Shown: positions 47,509-60,330 of the stretch, in pieces
How the letters are laid out: each line of letters starts with the position of its first letter
Numbering within the stretch: the stretch's first letter is position 1
NCBI RefSeq assembly: GCF_947179165.1
Contig: NC_077243.1
Coordinates: 29,774,001 to 29,838,000, forward strand
Length of the DNA: 64,000 nucleotides
Source: Solanum dulcamara
Taxonomy: Eukaryota > Streptophyta > Magnoliopsida > Solanales > Solanaceae
Reading direction: 5' to 3'
Made by a program: the position numbers and the translations under genes
Notes under the pieces: generated by a model
The model's input: the letters and a program-made list of their open reading frames with translations, nothing else
What the model was told of the DNA's origin: nothing
The model's database searches: none

Positions 47509-48629
47509 CAACTACTCTAATATAATTAAAGTAATGTTACTAAGGTTGTCTTCTAGTAATGATTTTGTTTTGCAAATCTGAATGGTAGTATGTTTGTTTT
47601 CTATTTAATTCACTGCTAACATATGATATCTTACCATGTTGTTAATTTATTTTTTCATTTGTCATGACTAAAGCTTGTCTAGTTTAACGTATTTCAATGG
47701 TTCTTAGTATTTTATTCGGGTTCATCCATAAGTCATTTACTAATTCTCATCATTATTTTGTCTACATGAACTCATCAATTGGAGTCTAATTTGAAATCTA
47801 TCCCTTGCATATCTTCGAGTCTCGAGTCAGCCCATCAAGTGGCCCAAAGAGAAATGGCAAACAATAGTCAATGAACAGGTCCCACAGCTGAATCACAGGT
47901 CTCGGGAGCTAAAAATCAGAATGGTATACATCATTATACAGTGATATACAGAAATTACAGGTGGAAAATAATGTTGTGTACATTGATATATAGTGTGTAT
48001 ACAACAGGTATATACCGTGAAATTGGGCCTAAGGTCCAAAACGCAGGTGGCCCAACAGCTTAGTCCAGGCGTACAGAAACTAAGTGTTGATCCAGATTTT
48101 CATATTTTATTTATTTATATTTAATTCGGGTTGTAATAATTTATTTATTTACGTTATTTATATTTGTTTAGATGTTGATTGTAGTTAGGTTTAACTTCTT
48201 AAATTCCCCTAAAAGAGGAACCATTTTCTTTTATGAGTAATATATGCTTTTAAATTGATTTTACCTAAATGATTTCTTTTACTTAGTTATTTTGACCAAA
48301 ATTCCTACTTTCAAAATGTTTCAAAGTGTTTCAAATAATTAAAAAAAAATTAAACGAACTTAAGAGTCTTTTCTTTAAATATTTTTCAAAATAGCCAAAT
48401 AATTTACATTGTTGGATAACCGCATGTTAGCGGCTATTTTAAGTGCTAAAACCTTCTTAAAATAGTAATATTAACCTCGTGCCTTTTTCTCTAAATTTTT
48501 AAGACTTATTTCTATTAAAGTCTTTTAAATTAAAGTTTTCTTAATATTTTTTAAAAATTAAGTTGCGACTCCTTTTAAGTTGGTTTTTTGCTAAATCAAT
48601 TTCAAAATCGTCTTTTCAACCACATAACA
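47509..48629 (+). mobile_element. Tat/Ogre-like LTR remnant, right part
   Basis: The plus-strand order TTAAGTGCTAAAACCTTC (48437), AAGTTGCGACTCC (48561) and an end in CACATAACA (48629) follows the 3' end of Tat/Ogre LTRs, as in 62620-62838 and (reversed) 19612-19850. The left boundary is unknown and no coding sequence is present. Confidence 0.45.
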
Positions 48630-49566
48630 CTAGTCCTAACAGAACTTTCTAGTTTTCAATATATAATATTAGATTTCTAACAATATCTAACAAATAATAA
48701 ATTAATTAAAATAAAAAATAGAAATTAATTAAAAATAATTCTTAATCAATTAATTAATATTATATTTTCCTTACATAAGTCAATCCCATGATTTTCTCTT
48801 AATTAGTTGGTCAACATATTGGTTGTTCTCAATCTCCTAATTAATAGTATCAATCACCCATTTTGGTTCTTCCTTCATCCTTTTATTTGTTAATTTTTTT
48901 AAAACAATTCATTAGGTAGTTGGGATTCTATTGGAAAAAAAATTTACTGCTTAAAAATTGATATCTTTTTAAGTCTTTTTTATTGAAAATAAGTATTTTA
49001 TTTTTGAAATCTCTTTTGTTTTTGAAATATGTATTTTCTTATAATCTTTTATTTAGATGAATAATTTTTTTTATGAATATGCATAAAATTTACAACTAAT
49101 TTCTATTTGAAAATATTGCATAATTTACAATTAGCATCTTATATATACAAATTTTATAATTTAAAAATCTAAAAGAAAAACATTAAAATAAATTAAGTTT
49201 ATTAGTTTGTACATAATTTTATACTGAATGAATTGAGTATCTTGTTAAATATTAATTCACGTGATATATTAAAAAAAGTATTATTTTACTATATGTAATG
49301 AGTATATAATCTGTTTTTGTAGGATTAACTTTAATCAATACTATTGAAACCAGTTTATATATCAACATTAAATAACAATTTTTTTTATTGCAGATTGACT
49401 TCGATTTAGATGACATATCATTAAAATATTTGAAACGCATAAATAAAGTGATCATTTAGTATATGAAATGAGTGTATAACCTGATTGCGTTAATTTTTAT
49501 TGAACATATTTAAAAAATGGACTCGAAATACCTTATTAAAATAGAAAATTCGTGAACAATTAACTA
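48630..49566. other. AT-rich sequence, no gene seen
   Basis: Two loosely related stretches (ACTATATGTAATGAGTATATAA near 49290 and AGTATATGAAATGAGTGTATAA near 49458) suggest an old direct repeat of about 170 bases. Otherwise nothing is recognised. Confidence 0.4.
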
Positions 49567-51507
49567 AATGGAAGGAACAACAACAACAACAACATACCCA
49601 GTGAAATCCTACAAGTGGGGTCTAGAGAGGGTAAAATGTACGTAGACATTATCACTACCTCATGGAGGTAGATATGTTATTTTCGAAAGACCCTCGGCTT
49701 AAAAGTACCTATCCCAAGAAAGAGAGAGAGACAATATATATATACCATATCGACTAAAATAAGAAGTGCTACAAATTCTACAAGACAAGAACAATACTAA
49801 TAGCAAGAAAATGGTAGTCAGATGGCAGTAACAACACAACTAACTGGCACGCCTAGGCCTAACACCATCATAGGGCAATACCACAATATACCCTTGCTAG
49901 CCTTCTACCCTTACTAGCCTTCTAGCCTAATATGCGACCTCCACTCCTTCTACCTAAGGTCATGTCCTTAGTGATATGGAGTTGTTCCATGTCCTGTCTA
50001 ATCACTTCTCCCCAATACTTTTTTGGTCTACCCCTACCCCTCTGCATAACCCCAAATCCAACTATTCGCACCTCTTAACTGGGGCGTCGACACACCTTCT
50101 CTACACATGTACAAATCATCTCAGTCTCATTTCTCTTATCTTATCTTCCACAGAGGCCACTCTCACCATCTCTCGAATAACCTCATTCTTAATCTTATCC
50201 CGCCTAGTATGCCCACATATCTATCTCAACATCCTCATCTACACAGAATTCATCTTTTGAATATGAGAGTTCTTGACTGGATAATACTCCACACCAAATA
50301 ACAATGACGGCCTAACCACCATTCTGTAAAACATACCTTTAAGTTTAGGTGGTACCTTCTTATCACACAGGACTCTAGAGGCAAACCTCTATTTTATCCG
50401 TGCTGCCCTGATGCGATGTGTGATATCTTCGTCGATGTCCCCATTACTCTGGATGACGGCTCCATGATATTTAAAACTTTCTCTCTTAGGGATAGGTTGA
50501 GTGGCAAGTCTCACTTCCATTCCTCTTCATCTGCTGCAATATCAAATTTTCACTTCATGTACTTTGTCTTGGTCCTGCTGAATGTGAACCCTTTCGACTC
50601 CAAGGTTTATCTCCAAACCTCTAACCTATCATTGAATCTGTCCTGAGTCTCATCAATCAAAACTATGTCATCTGCAAATAGCATACAGTATGGAACCTCC
50701 TCCTGAATAGATCGTGTCAGCTCATCCATCACCAAGGCAAAAAGAAAAGAACAGAGCACGGATCCCTGATGTAGTCACATCTCAATAGAAACGTGCTCTG
50801 AGTCACCTTTCATCGTCCTAACTCGAGTCTTGGCTCCAGCATACATATCCTTTATTGCCTAATATAAACCATCGAAACACCTTTAGCCTCCAAACACCTC
50901 TAGAGAACCTCCCTCGGCACTTTATCATAAGCCTTTACAAGATCAATGAACACCATATGAAGATCTCTCTTTCTTTCTCTAAATTTCTCCACCAATCTTC
51001 GCATAAGATGAATTGCTTCAGTAGTTGACCGCCCCGGCACGAAATTGAACTGGCTATCTAAAATTGACACTCTGCTCCTCACCCTCATCTCTACCACCCT
51101 CTCCCAAATTTTCATAGTGGGGCTCAACAATTTGATACCTCTGTAATTATTATATTTTTATATATCACTCTTGTTCTTGTACAATGGGACCATAGTACTC
51201 CATCTCCATTCACCGGGCATCTTAGTTGTCTTCAAAATAACATTAAACAATCTAGTCAACCACTCTAAACCTACCTTGTTAGTGCTCTTCCAAAATTCCA
51301 TCAGAATCTCATCGGGTCCGATCGCTCTTCCCTTCCTCATCCTACTAATAGCAAATCTAACCTCCTCAACCCTAAAGCACCTATAGTACCCAAAATCTCG
51401 AAGAATATGGGAGTATGCCAAATCGTCCATTACAATATCTCAATCCCCTCTTTCATTTAAGAGTTTGTGGAAAAAAGAGTGTCACATTTGCTTAATGGAA
51501 GGAACAA
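49567..51507 (-). mobile_element. 5'-truncated RTE LINE with 14-base target duplication
   Basis: The element spans 49581-51493 on minus and is flanked by AATGGAAGGAACAA at 49567-49580 and 51494-51507. Its 3' end carries the TTGTTGTTG tail and the GGTCTTTCG/GGGTCTAG-type tail sequence shared with the insertion in the thioredoxin intron. Confidence 0.92.
49980..51470 (-). pseudogene. RTE LINE reverse transcriptase remnant
   Basis: On minus, 51430-51158 encodes RVEEVRFAISRMRKGRAIGP and EWLTRLFNVI, 51130-50900 encodes [20 protein letters not shown] and [16 protein letters not shown]. The second block holds the Asp of RT motif A. The C-terminal part follows in broken frames: [35 protein letters not shown] and CGHTRRDKIKNEVIREMV. 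Numerous stops are present, and the endonuclease half is missing by 5' truncation. The order and motifs are those of plant RTE reverse transcriptases. Confidence 0.9.
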
Positions 51508-52356
51508 ATTAACTTTATACAAACTTACTAATGGATATCAATTTTTATACACTTTCTTAACACTTATTAAAATTATGATAGTTCACAAATTTGTTGGAGC
51601 ATAATATTTCATAAACAGTAAAATATTTTTACTTACTAACGGATATCAATTTTTACACACTTTCTAGACACTAATAAAAAATATAATAGTCCGAAAATTT
51701 ATTGAAACATCAGATTGCATACCTATTTCACACAATAAAATTCTTATACATATCAAACTAAATTTACTAACTGATACCAACTTTTATACATTTTCTAAAC
51801 ACCAATATTATTGCAAATTTATATCTAAAGTTTACTACTAAAGACTTTGTACACAAAAAATATAACTCCATAACTAATTTGGATATAAAAATACAAACTG
51901 CATACCATATTTATATCAATATATTTTTTGTGTATAATATGTATTCAATTAGTGTATAAACAAAATTTAATGTGTTACTAACATGAATAGATTAATGCAA
52001 ATTTCATACCAAACTCGTACAATATATTTTGTGTATATAGTTGGTATGTAACTGGATTTAAATGGTATAAGGTGACTGTCAGATTATATGTAAAAATTAT
52101 AATTTTGAACTTCATAAATCTTGATCAAAAGTACGAAAACATGTTTTATAATGCATAGTACCACTAATAAAATAAAGTATATGTAGTTTAATGTCAAAAA
52201 CTAAATTTAAAATATCCAACATCTTAAAAAAGAAGATATTCCTCTATCAATGGTATAAGTTGATTTACCCAGATTATATTCAAATGTTTTACTGGAAAAA
52301 TCATAATTTAGAATTTCATAAATCATGATCAAAATCATGAAATATTTATCAAATTT
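51508..52356. repeat. AT-rich sequence with three diverged direct repeats
   Basis: Segments of the form TTACTAACGGATATCAATTTT followed by ACACTTTCTAGACAC recur at about 51523, 51630 and 51767 (spacings 107 and 137). No gene is seen. Confidence 0.5.
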
Positions 52357-55191
52357 TGTCACGATCTGACCCACTGGACCATGCGGGTACCTACTCTAAT
52401 ACCTAGATAGAAAACCCTTATAGAAATAGCATGCGAAAGTTTAACAATTGCCAAATATCAACCTAAAAAGTCAGAATTACACCATAATTGAATTTTTAAA
52501 ACTCTAAGATTTATTACCAGAAACATACTAACACTCCTAAGAATACTAGTCTAAATAGGTAGAAGAGCTTCTAAAGATACAGAATATAAATAAAGTAATG
52601 ACACAGCTCCCACCATAAGAAAGGAAGAGCAAAAGCTGTTGAAGAATTATCTTCATCTTCACTTAAAAAATATCACTGACCCTGCAACCAAACTATGTCA
52701 AGTGGAATAGCAAGAGTAGTATCGGTACAAACAACACGTACTGGTAGGCATCATCGATCAACCTGATACCCACCGCATAATATAAAGAAATCAACAAGAA
52801 GAAAACATGCTCTTAAGGAAATACACTGTCAAACCTTTATGGACAACCCTTACCATTCTCGATAACCTCATTAAATTTGTTCAAGCCTAACTCTCATCCC
52901 TTCTAGTTGGTCCGTTGCCAACTCTAATACAAATCAAGACCTAACTCTTCTATCTCATAGAGGAGTTTCCAAACTACAGGCCACTATTAACTCTATCTAA
53001 CAAGTCTACCGCCTTTGGATTTCACACCAACACCTGACCCTAGAATAATTAACATCTCACTTGAAAGAGGTAAATATTATAGGGACCTAAGCTCCTCTCT
53101 GGTTTGTACTGGCCAACTGTGGCGAGGAGTCCTCCTACCAGAGCGGCCTGGACAGAGACAGTAACTCTGACTTCTCCTCCAATCCCCCTTTTTCACATGT
53201 ACTAATCGAACACCATCAATATCTGACTCTAAGTCACCAATCTTACTAAACCACACATCAATTGCTCTCCACTTGTTTACCACAGCATTATACCTATGAT
53301 ACAGATGCATCTAGCAACCATAACATAATCTGAACATACATATATATAGAAGCACATTACCAATTTACCATTTTAAGAGCAATATAAAGTTTCACAATGT
53401 AAATCTCAAATACAACAGATAACATGACAACACTTGGACCTTTGGTCCTTTCATATCAATTATTACATAGGATGGGCATGCTCAATTATAATTCGGTTAG
53501 TTTCTCTTTCATCACACATATAGTCAAGATCAATTCATAGATGATAGTCACACAATGGTTCTCTCATTGAAACCATACCCAAACTACTTAGTGTGTCGGC
53601 GTGACACCCGATCCAATAGTTAGTATGTGTCGGAATGTGACACCTGATCCAATAAATATGTTAGAACGTGACACCCGATCCAATATATGTATCAAAATAT
53701 GACACCTGATCCAATATATACGTCGAAGCATGACACTCGATCTAATATCACAATCACAACACAATCACAGTCCACAATGAATAGTTCACATACTTGCACA
53801 ATCAAGTAACAGGTTCATTGCATGCAATTGTTAATAATTAATCATTTTATTACTTACATTCTACCTTTCCCTTCATTAAAAATATTTCATCAAGCCTTCC
53901 TAATTCAAGACATCACTTTAGGTAGAGCAAGTTCTAGATTATGGATTTAGCGGTCTTGGATTATAGACCAATCACACCACATATCAATCTCATAACCACA
54001 ATAATTAAATGCATAAAAAAGTTCAAAACATTAGTCAAATACTATCATGCACAGTTAAGAGTCATATGATATAACCTAAATCATAACCTACAGCCACATT
54101 TAATCAAATAGGTTCATAGCATGAGATTTATCAACACTAGTTCACATTCGCCCTATATTTCATGCTACGCATTGCTCAAGTATTTCACATAAAAGAAAGC
54201 ATAAGCATACACAATTATTTGCATAGACACACCCCTCTATATACATCAATAGCCATGACCCACAAGTCTCAAGATCTCTTAATAACCCAGCAATTGTCTA
54301 CATTTAATCCCATAAGGGTCATTGATCTTCTAAACAGTTTTCACCAAGGTTAACATTCAAATATTGGATCTTTATTATCGCTAGTTACATAATAATCATG
54401 ACCCACATTACATTCCCACTCTTAACAACAATTGATAATTATTTAACCATCCAAACTCCGTGCCTAAAGGCCTAGGCATGAAATCTCCCATCAATCTACA
54501 TTATATTATGCAATGGGAATGAATTTACAACTGCTCAATTGAGAAATCCTAGCCTACCTGGATGCCAAGCAGTTGTAGAAGGATTATAGCATGATCCTTG
54601 ACTTTCGTAGGGAGAAACTATGGAGATGAGCCTGAAATCCATGGTTTATATTCGTCCTCACGCTAGGAATCTCTTTTTCCCTTCTCTACAAGCCTAAAAC
54701 AGTCTTTTGGGAGTTTCTAGGGTAATTCTCATCTATTTTGACACTTAAGGAAAGAGGAAGTTAATGAAAATATGCCACTTTTTGACTTTGGCCTGTCGAA
54801 TCCCGCATTGGTAGCATAAATGCCACCACAGTGGTCCAGCACAGATAGTGCTCAATAAAATGGCATAACATTTTACTACAAACTCCAAATGAGGTAAATT
54901 TGGTGGCGTTGGAAAGAAGACTCATAGACATTTCATTTGATAGGTCATTGGCTATCTAATTCATTATACGATTAGAGATATAGTCATTTTAAGTTAACTC
55001 TATTTTAAACTCAAGTCTGAAACAAAATTAGAAAAATACTTTCAACTTAACTTTGTGCTAGGGATATTGTACGACCTTAATTCACAACTAATACACTCGC
55101 ATATCAAGGAATTGATCCTAGTCATAAAACCAATGAGATTCGTATATTTTTACCGCATATATTTTTAGTAACGACGCACTAGATAGTTACA
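52357..55191 (-). mobile_element. 3' LTR of the 52-60 kb element
   Basis: It is collinear with 57502-60325 over its whole length with scattered substitutions and small indels, including the GACACCCGATCCAATA minisatellite (53596-53755), CCAGAGCGGCC words (53095-53155) and the GGTGGCGTTGGAAAGAAGAC segment (54902). Confidence 0.9.
53596..53755. repeat. ~30-36-base minisatellite in the LTR
   Basis: Five units share GTGACACCCGATCCAATA and a TATGTGTCGGAA-like part. The counterpart in the other LTR lies at 58755-58885. Confidence 0.85.
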
Positions 55192-57501
55192 ATAGATATT
55201 AATTTATCCTTTGTTCATCCCAGAACGATAACACGGAGGAGAGGGCACGAGCCGATCTAAGCATTTTTTGAAACCAATAGTGAGACACCAATACAACTAA
55301 GGAAAAATTATATCCCGGACTAACCCCTCTTTCGTCGAACGCTATATTCGCAGTTCTACTAACCCGAATTCCATTCCAAAAGTTTTGATGGGATACTATG
55401 TCCCTTACATATCATTATACCCCTTAATGTTATCAAACGCTACACCTCGAGAAACCAATTATCTTTAAACCATACAACACATAAATTTCATTAGAATCTA
55501 TCTTAGCTTGAATTCTTATCAACTCTCATATAAGGGGAAACTTTACTCGGGGCTTACACCCTAACCAATGTTATAACGAGCACATCACCCCCACTCAATG
55601 AGCAGTAACTAAAAGATATTATCGCGACCAACATGAGGGATATGACTAATTAAGAAATCATTTACAGACCCGACTCCCTTAATTGACCCTAAAACTAAGG
55701 ATCACTGATCATGAACAATCCAACCTATGTTGGATTCTTCGTAATTTCTCTATATCCTTTTCAAGACTACTACATTCTCATGAAATAGGCCTATGATTAA
55801 TGCCTAACACTTCTCAATCAAATACGAATTATGTTGTCAAATACTATGCGAGTGACTATTCCCATTAATGATCAAACAAAATTTCACCAATACTCAAAAC
55901 TTTGGTCCCACCACAATCTCACGATTTCTCATTAACTACACAATATCACTACAACGTAAATAGTTACTCAATCAAGGGTAAAACTTAATAAGTCAACAAG
56001 GTTTGATGTTCGAATATTACTATATGTTACCTCAATCAGGCAACATTACCCATATAAAATCAATAACCTTTATGACCATTATAAACTAGGTTCTAAAAAC
56101 ACTAGACAACCATGACTAGTCACACACTTAAGAATTTTCTCCATTATCTTAGCATAAACAAACATGCATACTACAGGGCTTTGTTCATCACCTACCTCAA
56201 ACTAGTAACATCATGATAAATAGAAACTCCAATTTAGAAAGAACTAAAGCATTGATTTCCTATAAACTCAATCCAATAGTTAAAACAATTATGACAGATA
56301 GACACACAGTTTAGCAATAATTAAAGCGTTAAGTCCCCATAAACTCAATCAAATAATCAAAATAATTATAACAAATAGACACACAATGTAGCAACAACTA
56401 AAGCATTGAGTCCCAATAAACTCAATCCAGTAGTTAAAATAATCATGATCACAAGTACAACATAACCCGAACTCTCAATCTCAAGTGTTGACTTAATAAG
56501 CACATGCCACCACATTAAGACCTTTAACATAATTCCAAAATCAACCCAAGCAATGCATAGATAATAATTCAGCATCACATTGTTTAAAACCAGTTATAAA
56601 ATATGTTAAGGAAATCTTTCATGACAACAAATTTCGCTATTATGCAACAATATCCCTTTTCTCACATGGTTCCCAATCAATCCTGACTGTCCTGAAATAA
56701 GAATTTCTCTACAGTCATAAATTATTCTTTTCTCTTACCATATTTATCAATGGTAAGTCCATGCATAATTAAGAATTCTATTTCCTCACCCAAGTATATC
56801 ATTTAACACATCAGAAAATCATTCATTAATCACATTACAGTTTATCACTAGACCATTGCACATAACTAAGTTATGACCCTTTTTCTGACAATAAGTTCAC
56901 AGAAATCCAAACAATCATAACTCACATAATTTCAACCATTCAGGCAAGTACCTTTCGCACGTACACATTAATCTCAGACAACATAAAATTCACAACACAT
57001 CGTATTATCTTTGTAAGACAATTCACACATCATATTATTCATTTTAGTGCACTCCACACATTATAAATCAGGCAGAATACACTACGTACAAAATCACAAA
57101 ATATGGAACCACATCACACAAGTAAGGTAAACTCATTAACTTAATTCGCTTTATGGATGACCATTCATTAATCACTCGTGCACTTACATGGACTCTATGG
57201 CTAGATGTCAATTGGAACCTTCTCAGTTTAAATTTTTTTTACTTGTGTCCCTTCAGCCGTGACAATGAAATCCAGTCTACTTCATTGAGATACCAATTAA
57301 AATCCAACTATACCAATTAGACTTAACCCATATCACAAGCGATAGATCGCACAATAAAGAAAGAAGAAATGAAATGATTTCCTAGAATGATTCATAGCTT
57401 CCCGAAGATTAGATGTGGACGTCAACACACCAATCCGCAGGAGTCTATTCCACATTTGCTCTAGTAGTGGGAGACTGGTAACCTGGGCTCTGATACCAAC
57501 T
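55192..57501 (-). mobile_element. Internal region of the 52-60 kb element, non-coding
   Basis: No frame of interest exists. The part next to the primer-binding site (about 56300-57500) matches, inverted, the internal start of the plus-strand element at 40840-42000. A short direct repeat (AAGCATTGA, then CCCAATAAACTCAATCCA) occurs three times at 56245-56440. Confidence 0.7.
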
Positions 57502-60325
57502 TGTCACGACCCAATCCACTAGTCTGTGCCAGCACCTACTCTAACACCTAGATAGAAAACCCTTAGAGAAATGCATAAATTTAACAATTACCAAATACCA
57601 AGCTAAAAAGTCAGGAATATACCATAATTGAATTTTTAAAACTCTAAAATTCTTTACCAGAAATATACTAACACCCCCAAGGATACTAGTTTAAATAAGT
57701 ATAAGAGGTTCTAATGATACACAGTATAAATAAAATAATGACACAGCTCTCACTATAAAAAAGGAAGAGTAGAAGTTGTTGGAGAATCATCTGCGTCTTT
57801 ACCTAAGAAACATCACTGATATTGAAACCAGACTATGCCACGTGGCATAGCAAGAGTAGTATTAGTAAAAATAACATATACCAGTAGGAATTATTAGTCA
57901 ACTAGATACACACCGCATAATATAAAGAAATCAATAAGAAGAAAACATGTTCTTAAGTAAATACACCGCCAGATCTTTATGCACAACCCTTACCATTCTC
58001 AATAACTTCATTAAATTCGTTCAAGCCTGATTTTCATCCCTTCTAGTTGGTCTGCTACCAACTCTAATACAAATCAAGACCTAGACCTTGTATCTCATAG
58101 AAGATTTTTCAAACTATGGGTCATTACTAATTCTGTCTAACAACTCTACTACCTTTAGCTTTCACATCAACACCTGATTCTAGAAGAATTAACATCTCAC
58201 TTGGAAGAGGTAAATATTTAAGGGACCTAAGATCCTCTTTGGTCCGTACTGGCCTGCTGTGGCGGGACCTAACCTTCTATGGCGGCCTTGCCACAGTGGG
58301 ATTCCTCCCGCTAGAGCGGCCTAGCCGGATACAGTTACTCTGATTTCTCCCGCAATACCCCTTTTTCGCATGTACGAATAGGACACCATCAATATCTAAC
58401 TCTAAGTCACTAATCTTACTAAACCACACATCAACTTCTCTCCACTTGTTTATCACGACATCATACCTACGATACGGATGCATTTAGCAATCAAAATATA
58501 ATCTGAATAGGCAGATATATAAAAGTACATTACCATTTTAAGAGGAATATACAGTTGCACAGTGTAAATCTCAAATACAATAATCAATATGATAACACTT
58601 AGACCTTTGGTCCTTTCATATTAATTATTAAACAAGATGGGCATTCTCAATTATAATTCAGTCAGTTTCTCTATCATCACACATATAGTCAAGATCAATT
58701 CACAAATGATAGTCACATAATGGTTCTCTCATGGACCCATACCCAAACTTTTTAGTGTGTCGGCATGACACTCGATCCAATATATGTGTCAAAATATGAC
58801 AATTGATCTAATATACGTGTCGAAATATCACACCTGAACCAATATATGTATCAGAATATGACACCCAATCCAATATCACAATCACAAAACAATCACAGTC
58901 CACAACGAATAGTTAACATAGTTGCACAATCCAGTAATAGGTTCATTGCATGCAATTTTTCATAATTAGTCATTTCATTAGTTTCGTTCTACCTTTCCCT
59001 TCATTAACAATATTTTATCAAGCCTTTCTTATTCAAGGCATCACTTTAGGTAAAGCAAGTTCGAGATTATGGATTTAACGGTCTTGAAATTGTAGACCAA
59101 TCACACCACATATCAGTCACACAACCACAATAATTTAATGCATAAAAAACTTCAAAACATTACTTAATTACTATTATTACTGTTAAGAATCTCATTATGA
59201 TATAGCCAAAATCATAACCTGCAGCTACATGTAATTAAAAAAAAGTTTATAACATGATATTTATCAACACTAGTTCACATTCGCCCTTTATTTCATGATA
59301 CGCATCACTCAAGTATTTCACAGGGAATAGCAAGCATAAACACACACAATATTTGCATAGACACATCCCTCTATATACATCAATAGCCATAACCCACAAG
59401 TCTCAAGATCTCTTAATAACCAAAAAATTTTCTACATTTAATCCCGTAAGGGTCATTGACCTTCTAAACAGTTTTCACCAAGGTTAACATTCAAAAATTG
59501 GATCTTTATCGCTAGTTACATAATAATTATGATCCACATCATACATTTCCACTCTAAACAACAATTGGCAACCATTTAACCATCCAAACTCCGTGCCTGA
59601 AGGCCTAGGCATGAAATCTCCCATCAATCTACATTATATTAAGCAATGGGATTGAATTTACAACTACTCAATTGAGAAAACCTATCTTACCTAGACGCCA
59701 AGCAGTTGTAGAAGAATTATAGCATAATCCCTGACTTCCGTAGGGAGAAACTATGGAGATGTGCCTAAAATCCATGGGTTGTAGCCTTCCTCGTGCTAGG
59801 AATCATTTTTTCTCTTCTCTCCAAGCCTAGAACATCCTCTTGGGGATTTCTAGGGTAACCCTCATCTATTTTGGAACTTAAGGAAAGACAGAGTTAATAA
59901 AAATATGCCATTTTTTGACTTTGTCCCATCGAATCCCGCTCTGGTGGTCTAAATCCTGCCACAGTGGCCCAGTACGGACAGTGCTCAATAAAATGGGTAT
60001 AATATTTTACTCCTAACTCCAAATGAGGCAAACTTGATGGCGTTGGAAAGAAAACTTATAGACCATTAATTTTATATGTAATAGCTCATCTAATTCATTA
60101 TAAGATGAGATTTATGGTCATTTTAAGTTGACTCTAGTTTGAACTCAAGTGCAAAACTAAATCGGAAAAACACTTTCAGCTTAGCTTTGTACTAGTGGCA
60201 TTGTATGACCTTAATTCACAACTAAAGCACTCGTATGTCAAGGAATTGATCGTAGTCATATAACGAATGAGATTCGTATACCTTTACCGCATATATTTTT
60301 AATAACGACGGGCTAGATCATTACA
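57502..60325 (-). mobile_element. 5' LTR of the 52-60 kb element
   Basis: It is the partner of 52357-55191. The word block CCTTCTATGGCGGCC / CCCGCTAGAGCGGCC (58245-58335) is longer here than at 53095-53155. The promoter for the element would lie in this LTR on the minus strand. Confidence 0.9.
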
Positions 60326-60330
60326 AATTT

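Larger units (their letters stand above)
38745..47513 (+). mobile_element. Plus-strand LTR retrotransposon with target duplication CAACT
   Basis: The element spans 38750-47508 between identical CAACT pentamers (38745-38749 and 47509-47513). The 5' LTR is 38750-40835, starting TGTAACGACCC and ending GGGTTGGATCGTGATA. It is followed by a decayed primer-binding site, TAGTAACAGAGC, at 40839-40850. The right end reads GGGTTGGGTCGTGACA. Internal sequence 40840-42000 is the inverse counterpart of 57500-56300 in the minus-strand element further right. The start of the 3' LTR could not be found. The element carries no sense gag or pol, but holds an antisense pseudogene split by a solo LTR. Confidence 0.65.
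52352..60330 (-). mobile_element. Complete non-autonomous LTR retrotransposon, target duplication AATTT
   Basis: The element spans 52357-60325, flanked by AATTT at 52352-52356 and 60326-60330. The LTRs are 52357-55191 and 57502-60325 (2835 and 2824 bases). Both begin TGTCACGA and end with a TTACA on plus. The primer-binding site TGGTATCAGAGC on minus lies at 57498-57487, just inside the right LTR, so transcription runs leftwards. The 2310-base internal region has no gag-pol. Confidence 0.92.
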
